Shown piece after piece: positions 43,303 to 51,555 of a DNA stretch of 64,000 bases. The translations under genes were made by a program, and so were the position numbers. The notes below the pieces were generated by a model that did not search any database, had not been told where the DNA came from, and saw only the letters and a list, made by a program, of their open reading frames with translations. This stretch comes from Lysobacterales bacterium. Lineage in GTDB: Bacteria; Pseudomonadota; Gammaproteobacteria; Xanthomonadales; Rhodanobacteraceae. Location: assembly GCA_016707485.1 (NCBI GenBank), contig JADJHN010000003.1:709447-773446 (forward strand). The letters are read 5' to 3'. The stretch's first letter is position 1, and every line of letters starts with the position of its first letter.

Positions 43303-45012
43303 GTGCCCAAGCAAGTCCCCGTGTGGCACCTCTATGTGCCCAAGCTGGTCACGACCCTGCGCCAGGGTTACGGGCTGGATGACTTGCGCAGCGACCTGAT
43401 CGCCGGCCTGACCGTTTCGATTGTCGCCCTGCCCTTGTCCATGGCATTGGCCATCGCCTCCGGCGCGTCGCCGGCCATCGGTTTGCATACCGCAATCATC
43501 GCCGGATTCCTGATTTCGCTGCTCGGTGGTTCGCGCGTGCAGATTGGCGGACCAACCGCCGCCTTCATTCCGGTCGTCTTCGGCGTCATCGCCACCTACG
43601 GTTACGATGGCCTGGTCATGGCCACCTTGATGGCCGCCGTCATGCTGATCCTGGCCGGCCTGATGCGCCTGGGCACGATGGTCCGCTACATGCCGCAACC
43701 GGTCATCACCGGCTTCACCGCCGGCATTGGCGTAAGCATTTTCAGCAGCCAGATCAAGGACCTGTTCGGCCTCGACATTGCCACCCTGCCGGCCGAGTTC
43801 TTTGCCCGCTGGGACACGTATTTCGCCCATTTCGACAGCATCAATCCGGCCGCCGCCGGACTTGCCTTCGGCACGCTCGCCTTGCTCATCGCCTTGCGTC
43901 GCTACCGGCCGAAATGGCCGGCATTCCTGATTGCCGTGGTGCTGGCCACGCTCGCCACACTGCTGCTCAAGCTGCCGGTGGAAACCATTGTTTCGCACTT
44001 TGGCCCGATCCCGCGCGAGTTCCCGCTGCCGCACCTGCCCACGTTCGACCTCGCCCGCATGCGCGAACTGCTGCCGAGCGCCTTCACCATCGCCTTCCTC
44101 GGCGGCGTCGAATCCCTGCTCTCGGCGGTCGTTTCCGACGGCATGATCGATGGCCGCCATCGCTCCAATTGCGAACTGGTCGCCCAGGGCGTGGCCAATG
44201 GCGCCTCGGCCCTGATTGGCGGATTGCCTGCCACCGGCGCGATCGTGCGCACGGCGACCAATGTGCGCGCAGGGGCACGTTCGCCCATTGCCGGCATGGC
44301 ACACGCGGTATTCATCCTCATCTTCGTCGTCATCGCCGCGCCGCTGGCCAATCAGGTGCCGTTGCCGGCAATGGCGGCCTTGCTGCTCATCGTCGCCTGG
44401 AACATGAGCGAGATCGAACGCATCCGCCAGTTGATGCGCTCGCCGGTGGGCGATCGCATGGTGCTGATCGTGACGTTCATCCTCACCGTGACGGTCGACC
44501 TGACCGTGGCCGTGGAAGTCGGCGTGGTGCTGGCCGCCTTCCTCTTCATGTACCGCATGAGCGAGATCGTCGCCCTCGAATCGCATGTCGACCTGGTCGA
44601 ACGCGATGTGGACGATTTCAATACTGCACCACGCACCGACCAGCGCCCTTCCCTGCCCGAAGGCGTCGAGGCCTACCGCGTCTCCGGCCCGCTGTTCTTT
44701 GCCGTGGCCAATCGCATCGACGATGTCCTGCGCGCCTTTGGCCGTCCGCCGCGCGTGTTCATCCTGCGCCTGCGCCAGGTGCCGATGATCGACGCCTCCG
44801 GGGCGACCGCCATCGGCAACCTCGTCGCGCGCTGCCGGCGCGATGGCATTGCCCTGATCTTCACCGGCCTGCAGCCGCAACCGGCACGCATCCTTTCCGA
44901 CATGGGCGTGGTCGCCGACGGCACCACGCTGCGTTACGCCGAGGATTTCGCCCATGCCCTCAGCATGCTTGCCGAGGCGGATCCGCAAACCACGCAAGCA
45001 AGCGCCTCCTGA
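43303..45012 (+). CDS. SulP-family anion transporter with STAS domain
   Basis: A GTG start giving VPKQVPVWHLYVPKLVTTLR is preferred because an apparent promoter overlaps the more upstream TTG. The roughly 569-residue protein has about 12 membrane segments typical of SLC26/SulP transporters (DLIAGLTVSIVALPLSMALA, IGGPTAAFIPV, GGVESLLSAVVSDGMIDG) and a C-terminal STAS domain (VFILRLRQVPMIDASGATAI). Members move sulphate, dicarboxylates, bicarbonate or other anions; the substrate is not clear here. Start uncertain by about 10 codons. Confidence 0.88.
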   Translation: MPKQVPVWHLYVPKLVTTLRQGYGLDDLRSDLIAGLTVSIVALPLSMALAIASGASPAIGLHTAIIAGFLISLLGGSRVQIGGPTAAFIPVVFGVIATYGYDGLVMATLMAAVMLILAGLMRLGTMVRYMPQPVITGFTAGIGVSIFSSQIKDLFGLDIATLPAEFFARWDTYFAHFDSINPAAAGLAFGTLALLIALRRYRPKWPAFLIAVVLATLATLLLKLPVETIVSHFGPIPREFPLPHLPTFDLARMRELLPSAFTIAFLGGVESLLSAVVSDGMIDGRHRSNCELVAQGVANGASALIGGLPATGAIVRTATNVRAGARSPIAGMAHAVFILIFVVIAAPLANQVPLPAMAALLLIVAWNMSEIERIRQLMRSPVGDRMVLIVTFILTVTVDLTVAVEVGVVLAAFLFMYRMSEIVALESHVDLVERDVDDFNTAPRTDQRPSLPEGVEAYRVSGPLFFAVANRIDDVLRAFGRPPRVFILRLRQVPMIDASGATAIGNLVARCRRDGIALIFTGLQPQPARILSDMGVVADGTTLRYAEDFAHALSMLAEADPQTTQASAS

Positions 45013-45199
45013 ATCCCGCGCCGGTCATCGGCCTTCGCCAGGACGGCATGCATGACGCACGTTGCAAGGCGTGGCCATCGATGCAGGAATCCGGCCGAGG
45101 CATGAGGCCGGTTCCCTCGCGCCGGATCATGCTCTAGGCTGTGCGGTCATGGTGCCGCCAGCCGGCGACCACCGTCCTTGAGCGATCCCGGGATTCCCC

Positions 45200-46237
45200 A
45201 TGCACAACCGCCAATCCAGCCGGGCGATCGCTCGCCTGTTCAAGTTTCTTGCGATCACCACGATTCTCGCCCTCGGCACATCCGCCTGGGCAGGCCCGGC
45301 GGTGCCGCCACTGGAACTGCTGTTTGCCCCCGAGTCGCGCCTGGTCATGGGCACCCTGGTGGAAATCAACCCGGCCGGGCGCCTCGTCTTCAAGCGTGAA
45401 AAAGTCTTTGGCACGCACAAGGACGTGCCGGAACTGATCGATGCCGCCGTCACCAGCAATGCGCTGGAGGATGCGCGGCTTGAGCAGCGCTACATCGTCG
45501 GTTACACGACCTTCCAGAACGATCGCCAATACCCGGCCGGCATCACCCCGCCGCGCAAAGCCACCAATGTCATATCCAGCAGCGGCCTGGACCCGGCCGT
45601 TCTCCTCGATTCACCCGAACTGCGCAGGATTCTCGATCAGGCAGCCAGCGAACGCGGCCGTGAATCGCGCAGCTTGCGTCGACTCCTGCTGCAGACATTC
45701 GCCGGCAATGATGCGGCCATGCAACGCCTGGCTGCCGGCCAGTTCGCGCTCGATACCGGCATGAGCGGCAAGCTCGACGCCGCCGGCAAGGGCATCCTGC
45801 AACGCGCCGCCTTGAGCGACGAAATCAACCCGACCACGCGTTCGCTGCTGATTACCGCTGCGGCCGACCGACCCGAGGATTTTGGTCCATGGGCTGCCGA
45901 GGCCATCAACAAGGTGCTGGAAATTACGCCTGTGGACGGATACTCTTCCGCGTCCAGGGGTCCGACAGGACTGGTACTTCTGGCCTTCGATGAGGCCAGT
46001 GCCAGGGCAGTCCACGTTCCATTCGAATCACTGACACGTTGGCTTCGCAGCCCCGATCGGCTGTATCTGGAGCGCGCGTCCGGATTGATCGAATCGATGT
46101 ATCGGGCGCGCGCCAAGGCGGCTTACGAGGAGGTGCTGGGGGATGCCGGCACCGATCCCGCAGCGCGTCAATTCCTTGAAGCCAGGATGCGCGACACCGA
46201 ACGATTCAACGCTGCACCCGAAACACCCAGCAACTGA
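45200..46237 (+). CDS. Secreted protein of unknown function
   Basis: A 345-residue protein with a signal peptide (MHNRQSSRAIARLFKFLAIT, cleavage after SAWA). The mature part has an N-terminal beta segment (LLFAPESRLVMGTLVEINPAGR) and a mostly helical middle and C terminus (LRRLLLQTFAGNDAAMQRLA, LYLERASGLIESMYRARAKA). No motif or family recognised. It precedes a large secreted protein on the same strand by 90 bases, possibly as an operon. Confidence 0.6.
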   Translation: MHNRQSSRAIARLFKFLAITTILALGTSAWAGPAVPPLELLFAPESRLVMGTLVEINPAGRLVFKREKVFGTHKDVPELIDAAVTSNALEDARLEQRYIVGYTTFQNDRQYPAGITPPRKATNVISSSGLDPAVLLDSPELRRILDQAASERGRESRSLRRLLLQTFAGNDAAMQRLAAGQFALDTGMSGKLDAAGKGILQRAALSDEINPTTRSLLITAAADRPEDFGPWAAEAINKVLEITPVDGYSSASRGPTGLVLLAFDEASARAVHVPFESLTRWLRSPDRLYLERASGLIESMYRARAKAAYEEVLGDAGTDPAARQFLEARMRDTERFNAAPETPSN

Positions 46238-46327
46238 TCAGGACGATCGACCACGCGCCGCGGGCGGAGGTTGCAACCTCCCGTTGCCAGACAACCAGAT
46301 ACCGTCGATTTGAAGAGGAACCGACAC

Positions 46328-49213
46328 ATGCGTATGCGAGTTCGATTGATCACCCTGGGGACGGCGATTCTTCTCGCGTCCGGGGCCAACGCGGCTTCCA
46401 CCGCTCCGAAGGTCATGCATGCCGAGCGATTCGATGTCTCGCCGCCGATGCGCGACATCATCCGCAATCTGCCGCCGGCACCGACCGTCCCGGAAAACGA
46501 GGACGGCTACATCCCGAACATCTTCATCAAGCCGATCACCCGGGCGAATGTCTGGCAGGTGCCTGACTATTCAGGCATGCAGACCGCGCCAACCGGCACC
46601 CCGGCTCCCGCCCTCGGCGTAAGCTTCGACGGCATCGGCAATCCAACCGCCTGCGGTGGCTGCATTCCGCCGGACACCAACGGCGACGTCAGCGACCAGC
46701 ACTTCGTGCAGTGGGTCAATCTCAAGTGGGCCGTCTACAACAAGAACACCGGCGCCGTCGTGCAGGCACCCTTGGCCGGCAACTCGCTGTTCGCCGGCTT
46801 CGGCGGCAAATGCCAGACGACCAACTCCGGCGATCCGCTCGCGGTCTGGGATGCCCAGGCCAAGCGCTGGGTGATGAGCCAGTTCGTCACCACGGCACCG
46901 TTTGCCCAATGCGTGGCGGTATCGGTTACTTCCGATCCGCTCGGTCAGTACTATCGCTACGAGTTCAACTGGCCGAATTTCGGCGACTACCCGCACATGG
47001 GCATCTGGACCGAGGAAAACCATCGGCAGAACGCCTACCTGCTGACCACCCACGAATTCAGCGGCTCCTCGAGCTTCCTGGGCGCGGCGATGATCGCCAT
47101 GGAGCGCGACAAGATGCTGGTCGGCGATCCCACTGCAGCCATGGTGCGCTTTGGCGGGTTTGACGCCTACGGCTTGCAGGCGATCCACCTGATCGGGCCG
47201 AAGGAAGCTCCCGGCGGCAGCTGCCCGACCTTCGTCCATTTCGATTTCGCCGCCAGCAACTACCAGTTCTGGGACATGTGCCTGGACTGGACGACGCCGG
47301 CCAGCTCGACCATTTCCTTGCCGAACACGGTCAATGCGGCGACCTTCTTCCCGTTCTTCGACAGCGTGCCGACCCCGGCCGGTGCCGCCAACTATCTCGA
47401 CTCGTTCGGCTCCAACACCATGTACCGCGCCACCGCGCGCGCATTCTCGAAAGATGCGCCAAACCGCATTGCGCTGGTCATCAACCATGTCGTCCAGGGC
47501 AACAGCCTGCAGGCCGGCATCAAGTGGCTGCAGTTCAACCTGAAACCCGCGGTCGAACCGGTCGGCGTCACCGATCGCATCTTCGGCGATGGTTACGAGG
47601 GCAGCCCGCTGCCGGTTGTGGTCGCCAAGACGGTCCTGACCAAGACCCTGGTCGATGAAGGCACCTATGCGCCGGACAGCAATCATCGCTGGATGGGCGG
47701 CATTGCCATCGACGGCAGCGGCAACATCGGACTCGGCTTCTCGAAATCCAGCGCCGCGCTCAACCCGCAGGTCCAGTACACGGCGCGCCGCGCGACCGAT
47801 GCCCCGGGCCTCATGCGCGATGAGCAAACCTGCACCGCCGGCATCGCCAATGGCGCGCAGACCGATTCGGCCGGCCGTTGGGGCGACTACTCGTCGATGA
47901 GCGTCGACCCGGTCGATCAATGCACGTTCTATTTCACCAGCGAGTACTACGCCACCTCGTCGGCACGCAATTTCAGCACGCGCGTCTGCTCGTTCACCTT
48001 CCCGGATTGCGGAACCCCCGACTACCAGTTGGTCAACGAGACTCCGAAGCGGATCGAACTGTGCGGCACCGGCGCCATCGACCCGACCTGGGGCCTGCGT
48101 GCCGGCGTCCTCAATGGCTTCACCGGTCCGGTGACCCTGTCCGGCGTGGGCACACCCCCCGCCACCACGGCCATGTTCTCGGTCAATCCGATCAACGCAC
48201 CGGGTACCAGCACGCTCACCCTTTCCGGCGGTGCCGCCCTGGTCAGCGGCGAATATGCCTTCAGCGTGAGCGGTGTCAGTGGCGCGTTGAACCGCAGCAT
48301 CGCGCTTGAACTCGGCGTTTCCTCGAACGCTTCGGCCGCGCCGACGCTGATTGCACCGGCCAACAACGCCACCCAGGTCAGCGTGTTGCCGACCTTGAGC
48401 TGGAGCGCATCGCCCGGCGCACTCAAGTACAAGGTGGAAATAGCCACCGATGTCGGCTTCAGCAACATCGTCGCCAGCACCACGGTCACCACGACCAGCT
48501 ACAAGGTCAGCGCGATCCTCGCCGAATCGACCCAGTACTACTGGCGCGTCACCCCGCAGAACTATTGCGGCAACGGCGCGGTATCGAGCACGTTTGCCTT
48601 CACCACCGGCCTGATCGGCCAGTGCCCGGGCGGCACCACGCGTTCGACGGTCTACAGCAGCGACTTCCAGACCATTCCCGCCGCCGGCTGGACCACCGAC
48701 GGCAGCGGTGGCACCGCTGGCTGGACCCAGCAGACGGCTCCGGCAGGCACTGGTCTGAGCACCACGGTCTATGGCATTCCCAACAATGCCACGACCAGCG
48801 ACCGCGGCCTGATCTCGCCCAGCGTTGCCATTCCTGCGGGCGCCCAGGCAGCGTTCCTGACCTTCGACACCTACCACAGCTTCGAGATTGACGGGCCGAC
48901 CGGCTGCTGGGACAACGCCACCCTTGGCATCAAGGTCGGTGCCGGCGCGTTCACCTATCTCGACAACAGCAGCTTGTTCACCGATCCGTATGACGGCGTC
49001 GTTTCCGCCGGTGAAGCCAACGCCGGCGAACGCGGCTGGTGCCACAAGCCCAACCCGGTACCCGCCGGCGGCAAGGCCTCGATCGTCGACCTCGGCGGCT
49101 ACGCCGGCCAATCCGTGCAGGTGCGCTTCCGCGCCGTCACCGATTCCAACACGACCGGCACCGCGCCGACCGGCATGTTCATCGACAACCTCAAGGTCGA
49201 TGTCTGCCAGTAG
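46328..49213 (+). CDS. Large secreted protein with Fn3-like and jelly-roll modules
   Basis: The start is the ATG giving MRMRVRLITLGTAILLASGA, with GAGGAA 9 bases upstream. The signal peptide ends near ANAAS. In the 961 residues, an N-terminal domain of about 400 residues without a known family (PPDTNGDVSDQHFVQWVNLK, DYPHMGIWTEEN) is interrupted at about residue 418 by DRIFGDGYEG, a version of the IFxDGFE motif. An Ig-like stretch, a fibronectin-III-like repeat (about 680-770) and a C-terminal jelly-roll (YSSDFQTIPAAGW, ending FIDNLKVDVCQ) follow. It has six or more cysteines. Probably extracellular; function unknown. Confidence 0.7.
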   Translation: MRMRVRLITLGTAILLASGANAASTAPKVMHAERFDVSPPMRDIIRNLPPAPTVPENEDGYIPNIFIKPITRANVWQVPDYSGMQTAPTGTPAPALGVSFDGIGNPTACGGCIPPDTNGDVSDQHFVQWVNLKWAVYNKNTGAVVQAPLAGNSLFAGFGGKCQTTNSGDPLAVWDAQAKRWVMSQFVTTAPFAQCVAVSVTSDPLGQYYRYEFNWPNFGDYPHMGIWTEENHRQNAYLLTTHEFSGSSSFLGAAMIAMERDKMLVGDPTAAMVRFGGFDAYGLQAIHLIGPKEAPGGSCPTFVHFDFAASNYQFWDMCLDWTTPASSTISLPNTVNAATFFPFFDSVPTPAGAANYLDSFGSNTMYRATARAFSKDAPNRIALVINHVVQGNSLQAGIKWLQFNLKPAVEPVGVTDRIFGDGYEGSPLPVVVAKTVLTKTLVDEGTYAPDSNHRWMGGIAIDGSGNIGLGFSKSSAALNPQVQYTARRATDAPGLMRDEQTCTAGIANGAQTDSAGRWGDYSSMSVDPVDQCTFYFTSEYYATSSARNFSTRVCSFTFPDCGTPDYQLVNETPKRIELCGTGAIDPTWGLRAGVLNGFTGPVTLSGVGTPPATTAMFSVNPINAPGTSTLTLSGGAALVSGEYAFSVSGVSGALNRSIALELGVSSNASAAPTLIAPANNATQVSVLPTLSWSASPGALKYKVEIATDVGFSNIVASTTVTTTSYKVSAILAESTQYYWRVTPQNYCGNGAVSSTFAFTTGLIGQCPGGTTRSTVYSSDFQTIPAAGWTTDGSGGTAGWTQQTAPAGTGLSTTVYGIPNNATTSDRGLISPSVAIPAGAQAAFLTFDTYHSFEIDGPTGCWDNATLGIKVGAGAFTYLDNSSLFTDPYDGVVSAGEANAGERGWCHKPNPVPAGGKASIVDLGGYAGQSVQVRFRAVTDSNTTGTAPTGMFIDNLKVDVCQ

Positions 49214-49241
49214 TCCTCACGGGTAATGGCAAGATGAAAAA

Positions 49242-49267
49242 CGGGCCGCATTGCGGCCCGTTTTTTT
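49242..49267 (+). terminator. Rho-independent terminator
   Basis: CGGGCCGC and GCGGCCCG form a stem around a short loop (ATT), followed by seven T, 29 bases after the stop of the large secreted protein. The repeat of the next entry starts directly behind the T-run. Confidence 0.92.
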
Positions 49268-49305
49268 ATGGCCATGGATGGCCTGTATGCCTGCAATGCA
49301 GGAGC
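49268..49305 (+). repeat. Terminator-linked double-hairpin repeat, copy 2
   Basis: This copy begins ATGGCCATGGATGGCC and continues with a CCTGCA/TGCAGG stem. It is the same unit as at 1977-2056, in the opposite strand orientation, again starting immediately after the T-run of a terminator. Confidence 0.75.
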
Positions 49306-49344
49306 AGCGGCAGCCCGCGTCGAACCCGACGCCACGCTCGGAAG

Positions 49345-49397
49345 CGCATTCCCTTCTCCCCTTGCGGGAGAAGGTGGCGCGAAGCGCCGGATGAGGG
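49345..49397. repeat. CTCCCC/GGGAGAAGG inverted-repeat element
   Basis: A copy of the same extragenic element class as at 33416-33992, here with the arms CCCTTCTCCCCTTGCG and GGGAGAAGG plus the palindromic GGCGCGAAGCGCC. It lies in the 318-base gap between the secreted protein and tfpZ, which otherwise holds only the terminator and the preceding repeat. Confidence 0.6.
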
Positions 49398-49531
49398 GAC
49401 CAGCTAAAGCCGCTTTCCAAAACGCCCATGAGACATCACCATCGAAACCGCAATGCAACGCCCCCACCACGGCGCCTTGAAAACACGAAGCTGCGCGCTA
49501 TGATCCGCACCGTTTGAAATCGGAAACCGCC

Positions 49532-50275
49532 ATGTCCCGCTGGAAAGCCGCCTCGATCCACCTGTCGATCAGCATCGCGGTGGGATTGCTGGTTTTCGCC
49601 CTGCTCTTCCTGGTCTGGTTTCCGCAGCCGTATTTCAATGCTGCCGGCGGGCAACACCTGATCCTGGTACTGCTGGGTGTGGATCTCGTGCTTGGGCCAA
49701 TGCTGACGCTGATCCTTTTCAAATCCGGCAAGAACGGCATGCTCTTCGACCTGTGCATGATCGGCCTCATGCAGAGCGCGGCCCTGGTTTATGGCATGCA
49801 TGTCATTACCCAATCCCGACCAGTTTTTGTCGTTGCCGTCGTCGATCGATTCAATGTCATCACCCCGGCGGATCTTGACCCGAGCGATCTGGCCGAAGGA
49901 ACCAAACCGGAATTCCGCAGCCTATCTTGGACCGGCCCCAGGATAATCGCGGCACAACTTCCGCAAAGTGGCGAGGAACGTACCCACCTCATGTTTCAGG
50001 GCCCGGGTGGCAAGGATGTGCAGAACTATCCCAAGTATTACGTCGACTATCGCGAAGAAGCACAAAACCTGCTGATGCGCGCAAAGCCGATCACCTCGCT
50101 GCGCTCTGCGCATCCGGATGCGATGCCGATCCTCGACCAATGGTTTGCCGATCATCTGCACACGGAAAGCGAAGTCGTCTGGATGCCAGTGGTCACACGC
50201 AATTCGGGCTTTACCATGCTGCTCGACAAACGAACCGGCGAAGTGCTGGATGCGTTGCCAATCTACGCGTGGTAG
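49532..50275 (+). CDS. tfpZ: TfpX/TfpZ-type type IV pilin accessory protein
   Basis: The ATG giving MSRWKAASIHLSISIAVGLL is taken as start (an in-frame TTG six codons upstream is the alternative). The 247-residue protein has three N-terminal membrane helices (about 8-30, 40-60, 68-90; VLLGVDLVLGPMLTLILF is characteristic) and a periplasmic domain. TfpZ-like proteins act as chaperones or stabilisers for a cognate type IV pilin and are encoded next to pilA, as here, 622 bases upstream. Confidence 0.82.
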   Translation: MSRWKAASIHLSISIAVGLLVFALLFLVWFPQPYFNAAGGQHLILVLLGVDLVLGPMLTLILFKSGKNGMLFDLCMIGLMQSAALVYGMHVITQSRPVFVVAVVDRFNVITPADLDPSDLAEGTKPEFRSLSWTGPRIIAAQLPQSGEERTHLMFQGPGGKDVQNYPKYYVDYREEAQNLLMRAKPITSLRSAHPDAMPILDQWFADHLHTESEVVWMPVVTRNSGFTMLLDKRTGEVLDALPIYAW

Positions 50276-50338
50276 GTGCGTTCAAGCCCTCCTAGAAAGC
50301 GGGTGCCAGATGCTGCTTGTGCATTGTCGCATTCATCC

Positions 50339-50523
50339 GCAGGAGCATCGCGGCTGAAGCCGCTTCCTGCAAAGACAATGGGGAATTGCGGGCCGCGGCG
50401 AACCGTCACGCCCTTCGGAAACTCACGCCGCCTCCGCAGGAAGGGCATTCATGCCCGATGCTGCGGGTTGGCTGTGCAAAATGCATTGCCGAGCAGAGCA
50501 TCGCGGCTGAAGCCGCTTCCTGC
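50339..50523. repeat. Three REP-like palindromes with conserved flanks
   Basis: Units at 50339-50370, 50436-50464 and 50493-50523. The first and third have the core GCGGCTGAAGCCGC between GCATC and TTCCTGC. The middle one, in opposite orientation, has the same flanks (GCAGGAA and GATGCTGC) but the core GGGCATTCATGCCC, so both arms of the stem have changed together. They lie in the 622-base tfpZ/pilA gap. Confidence 0.75.
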
Positions 50524-50762
50524 GACTGCGGGATGCTGGTTTTATGTCATCTCCTGTCGGGGCTGACGCTGAATGTCACTTTATGACCCGAATCGGCAGG
50601 GCGCTTTGAAGCCGCTTAATGCCACTCCGGGAGCGCCGCTGCGCAGCGACACCACCCAGAGCGTGACCACGGCCTCACTTCCTTGGCGGCAAAATCGGCG
50701 CGCTTGTTCACGAACGTGACCGACGTCAACGAACGTGGCAGGATTCGCTTGCCTGCGACAAG

Positions 50763-50780
50763 TTGGCATGGATGCTGCTT
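50763..50780 (+). promoter_or_regulatory. Sigma-54 promoter of pilA
   Basis: TTGGCATGGATGCTGCTT has the GG-N10-GC pattern with GG at 50765-50766 and GC at 50777-50778, close to the consensus TGGCACG-N4-TTGCA. It is about 118 bases upstream of the pilA ATG, as for RpoN/PilR-driven pilin genes. Just upstream (50707-50738) the related words ACGAACGTG and AACGAACGTGG could be activator sites. Confidence 0.75.
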
Positions 50781-50897
50781 CACCTATCCACCCTTCCGAT
50801 GTTTGTTGATGCGGGCGGGCAGGAAAGCTACACCTGCTTCGACCGGTATCGGGGGCCAAGGGGCAATCCGGATTACCTTTTTTACGAGGAACACACC

Positions 50898-51330
50898 ATG
50901 AACATGAACAACTCAAGGCTTTACCCTGATCGAGTTGATGATCGTCATCGCGATCATCGCCATCCTGGCCGCCATCGCGCTGCCGGCTTACCAGGACTAC
51001 ACCGTCCGCGCCAAGCTCAGCGAAGTCATCGTTGCAGGCGACGCCTGCAAGAACTCGGTCGTCGAGTTCTACACCGACAAGGGCACCCTGCCGGGTTCAC
51101 TGGCCAGCGCGGGCTGCAGCAGCAACCCGACCAAGTTCATCGCTTCGACGAACGTCGCTGCCGGTGGCGTCATCACCGTCACCACGACCGGTTCGACCGA
51201 ACTGCGCACTGCTGCAGGCACCAATTACGTGCTCAGGCCGACCGCGAGCGGCGATATCCTGGAGTGGGCGTGCAACGCTGCGGCCGGAACCACCATTCCC
51301 GCAAAGTACGTTCCGTCGATCTGCCGTTAA
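50898..51330 (+). CDS. pilA: Major type IV pilin, leader peptide out of frame
   Basis: From 50914 the frame reads QGFTLIELMIVIAIIAILAA, the class III prepilin cleavage site and N-terminal helix, followed by a 131-residue pilin body from the internal Met, with the C-terminal cysteine pair (WACNAAAG, PSICR). No start codon exists in this frame: it is closed by TGA at 50905-50907, and codons 50908-50913 are ACA ACT. A good start, ATG AAC ATG AAC AAC behind GAGGA, lies one frame away; removing the T at 50913 would give MNMNNQG-FTLIE, a normal short leader. So either one base is extra in the sequence or this pilin gene is off. Confidence 0.8.
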
Positions 51331-51363
51331 TTGCACCAACATCGGCTAACCACGCCTATGCAA

Positions 51364-51389
51364 ACGCCGCCTTCGGGCGGCGTTTTTTT
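51364..51389 (+). terminator. Rho-independent terminator of pilA
   Basis: ACGCCGCC, loop TTCG, GGCGGCGT and seven T, 33 bases after the pilin stop. This is a strong intrinsic terminator, and the next repeat follows it directly. Confidence 0.93.
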
Positions 51390-51412
51390 GTGGCCACGAA
51401 TGGCCTGCAGCC
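51390..51412 (+). repeat. Terminator-linked hairpin repeat, diverged copy 3
   Basis: GTGGCCACGAATGGCC has the GGCCA/TGGCC stem of the 2 kb and 49 kb copies but a CGAA instead of a TGGA loop. It again follows the T-run of a terminator without a gap. Confidence 0.6.
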
Positions 51413-51555
51413 GCGCGGGCCGCCCGTGGGTCCGAATGGACTTCTTCTTTACGAGCCGATTCAATAATTCATGGCACGCAACCTCGCGAACCCTGCGCTA
51501 TGCTCCAAGGCACGACATGCAGTGCCCGCTGCAGATCAACCCAGGCTGAGGATCC

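Noticed and set aside
46571..49111. A minus-strand open frame of about 850 codons antisense to the large secreted protein
   Set aside because: Composition is Arg/Gly/Ala-rich without motifs; the sense gene has a signal peptide, ribosome-binding site and terminator.
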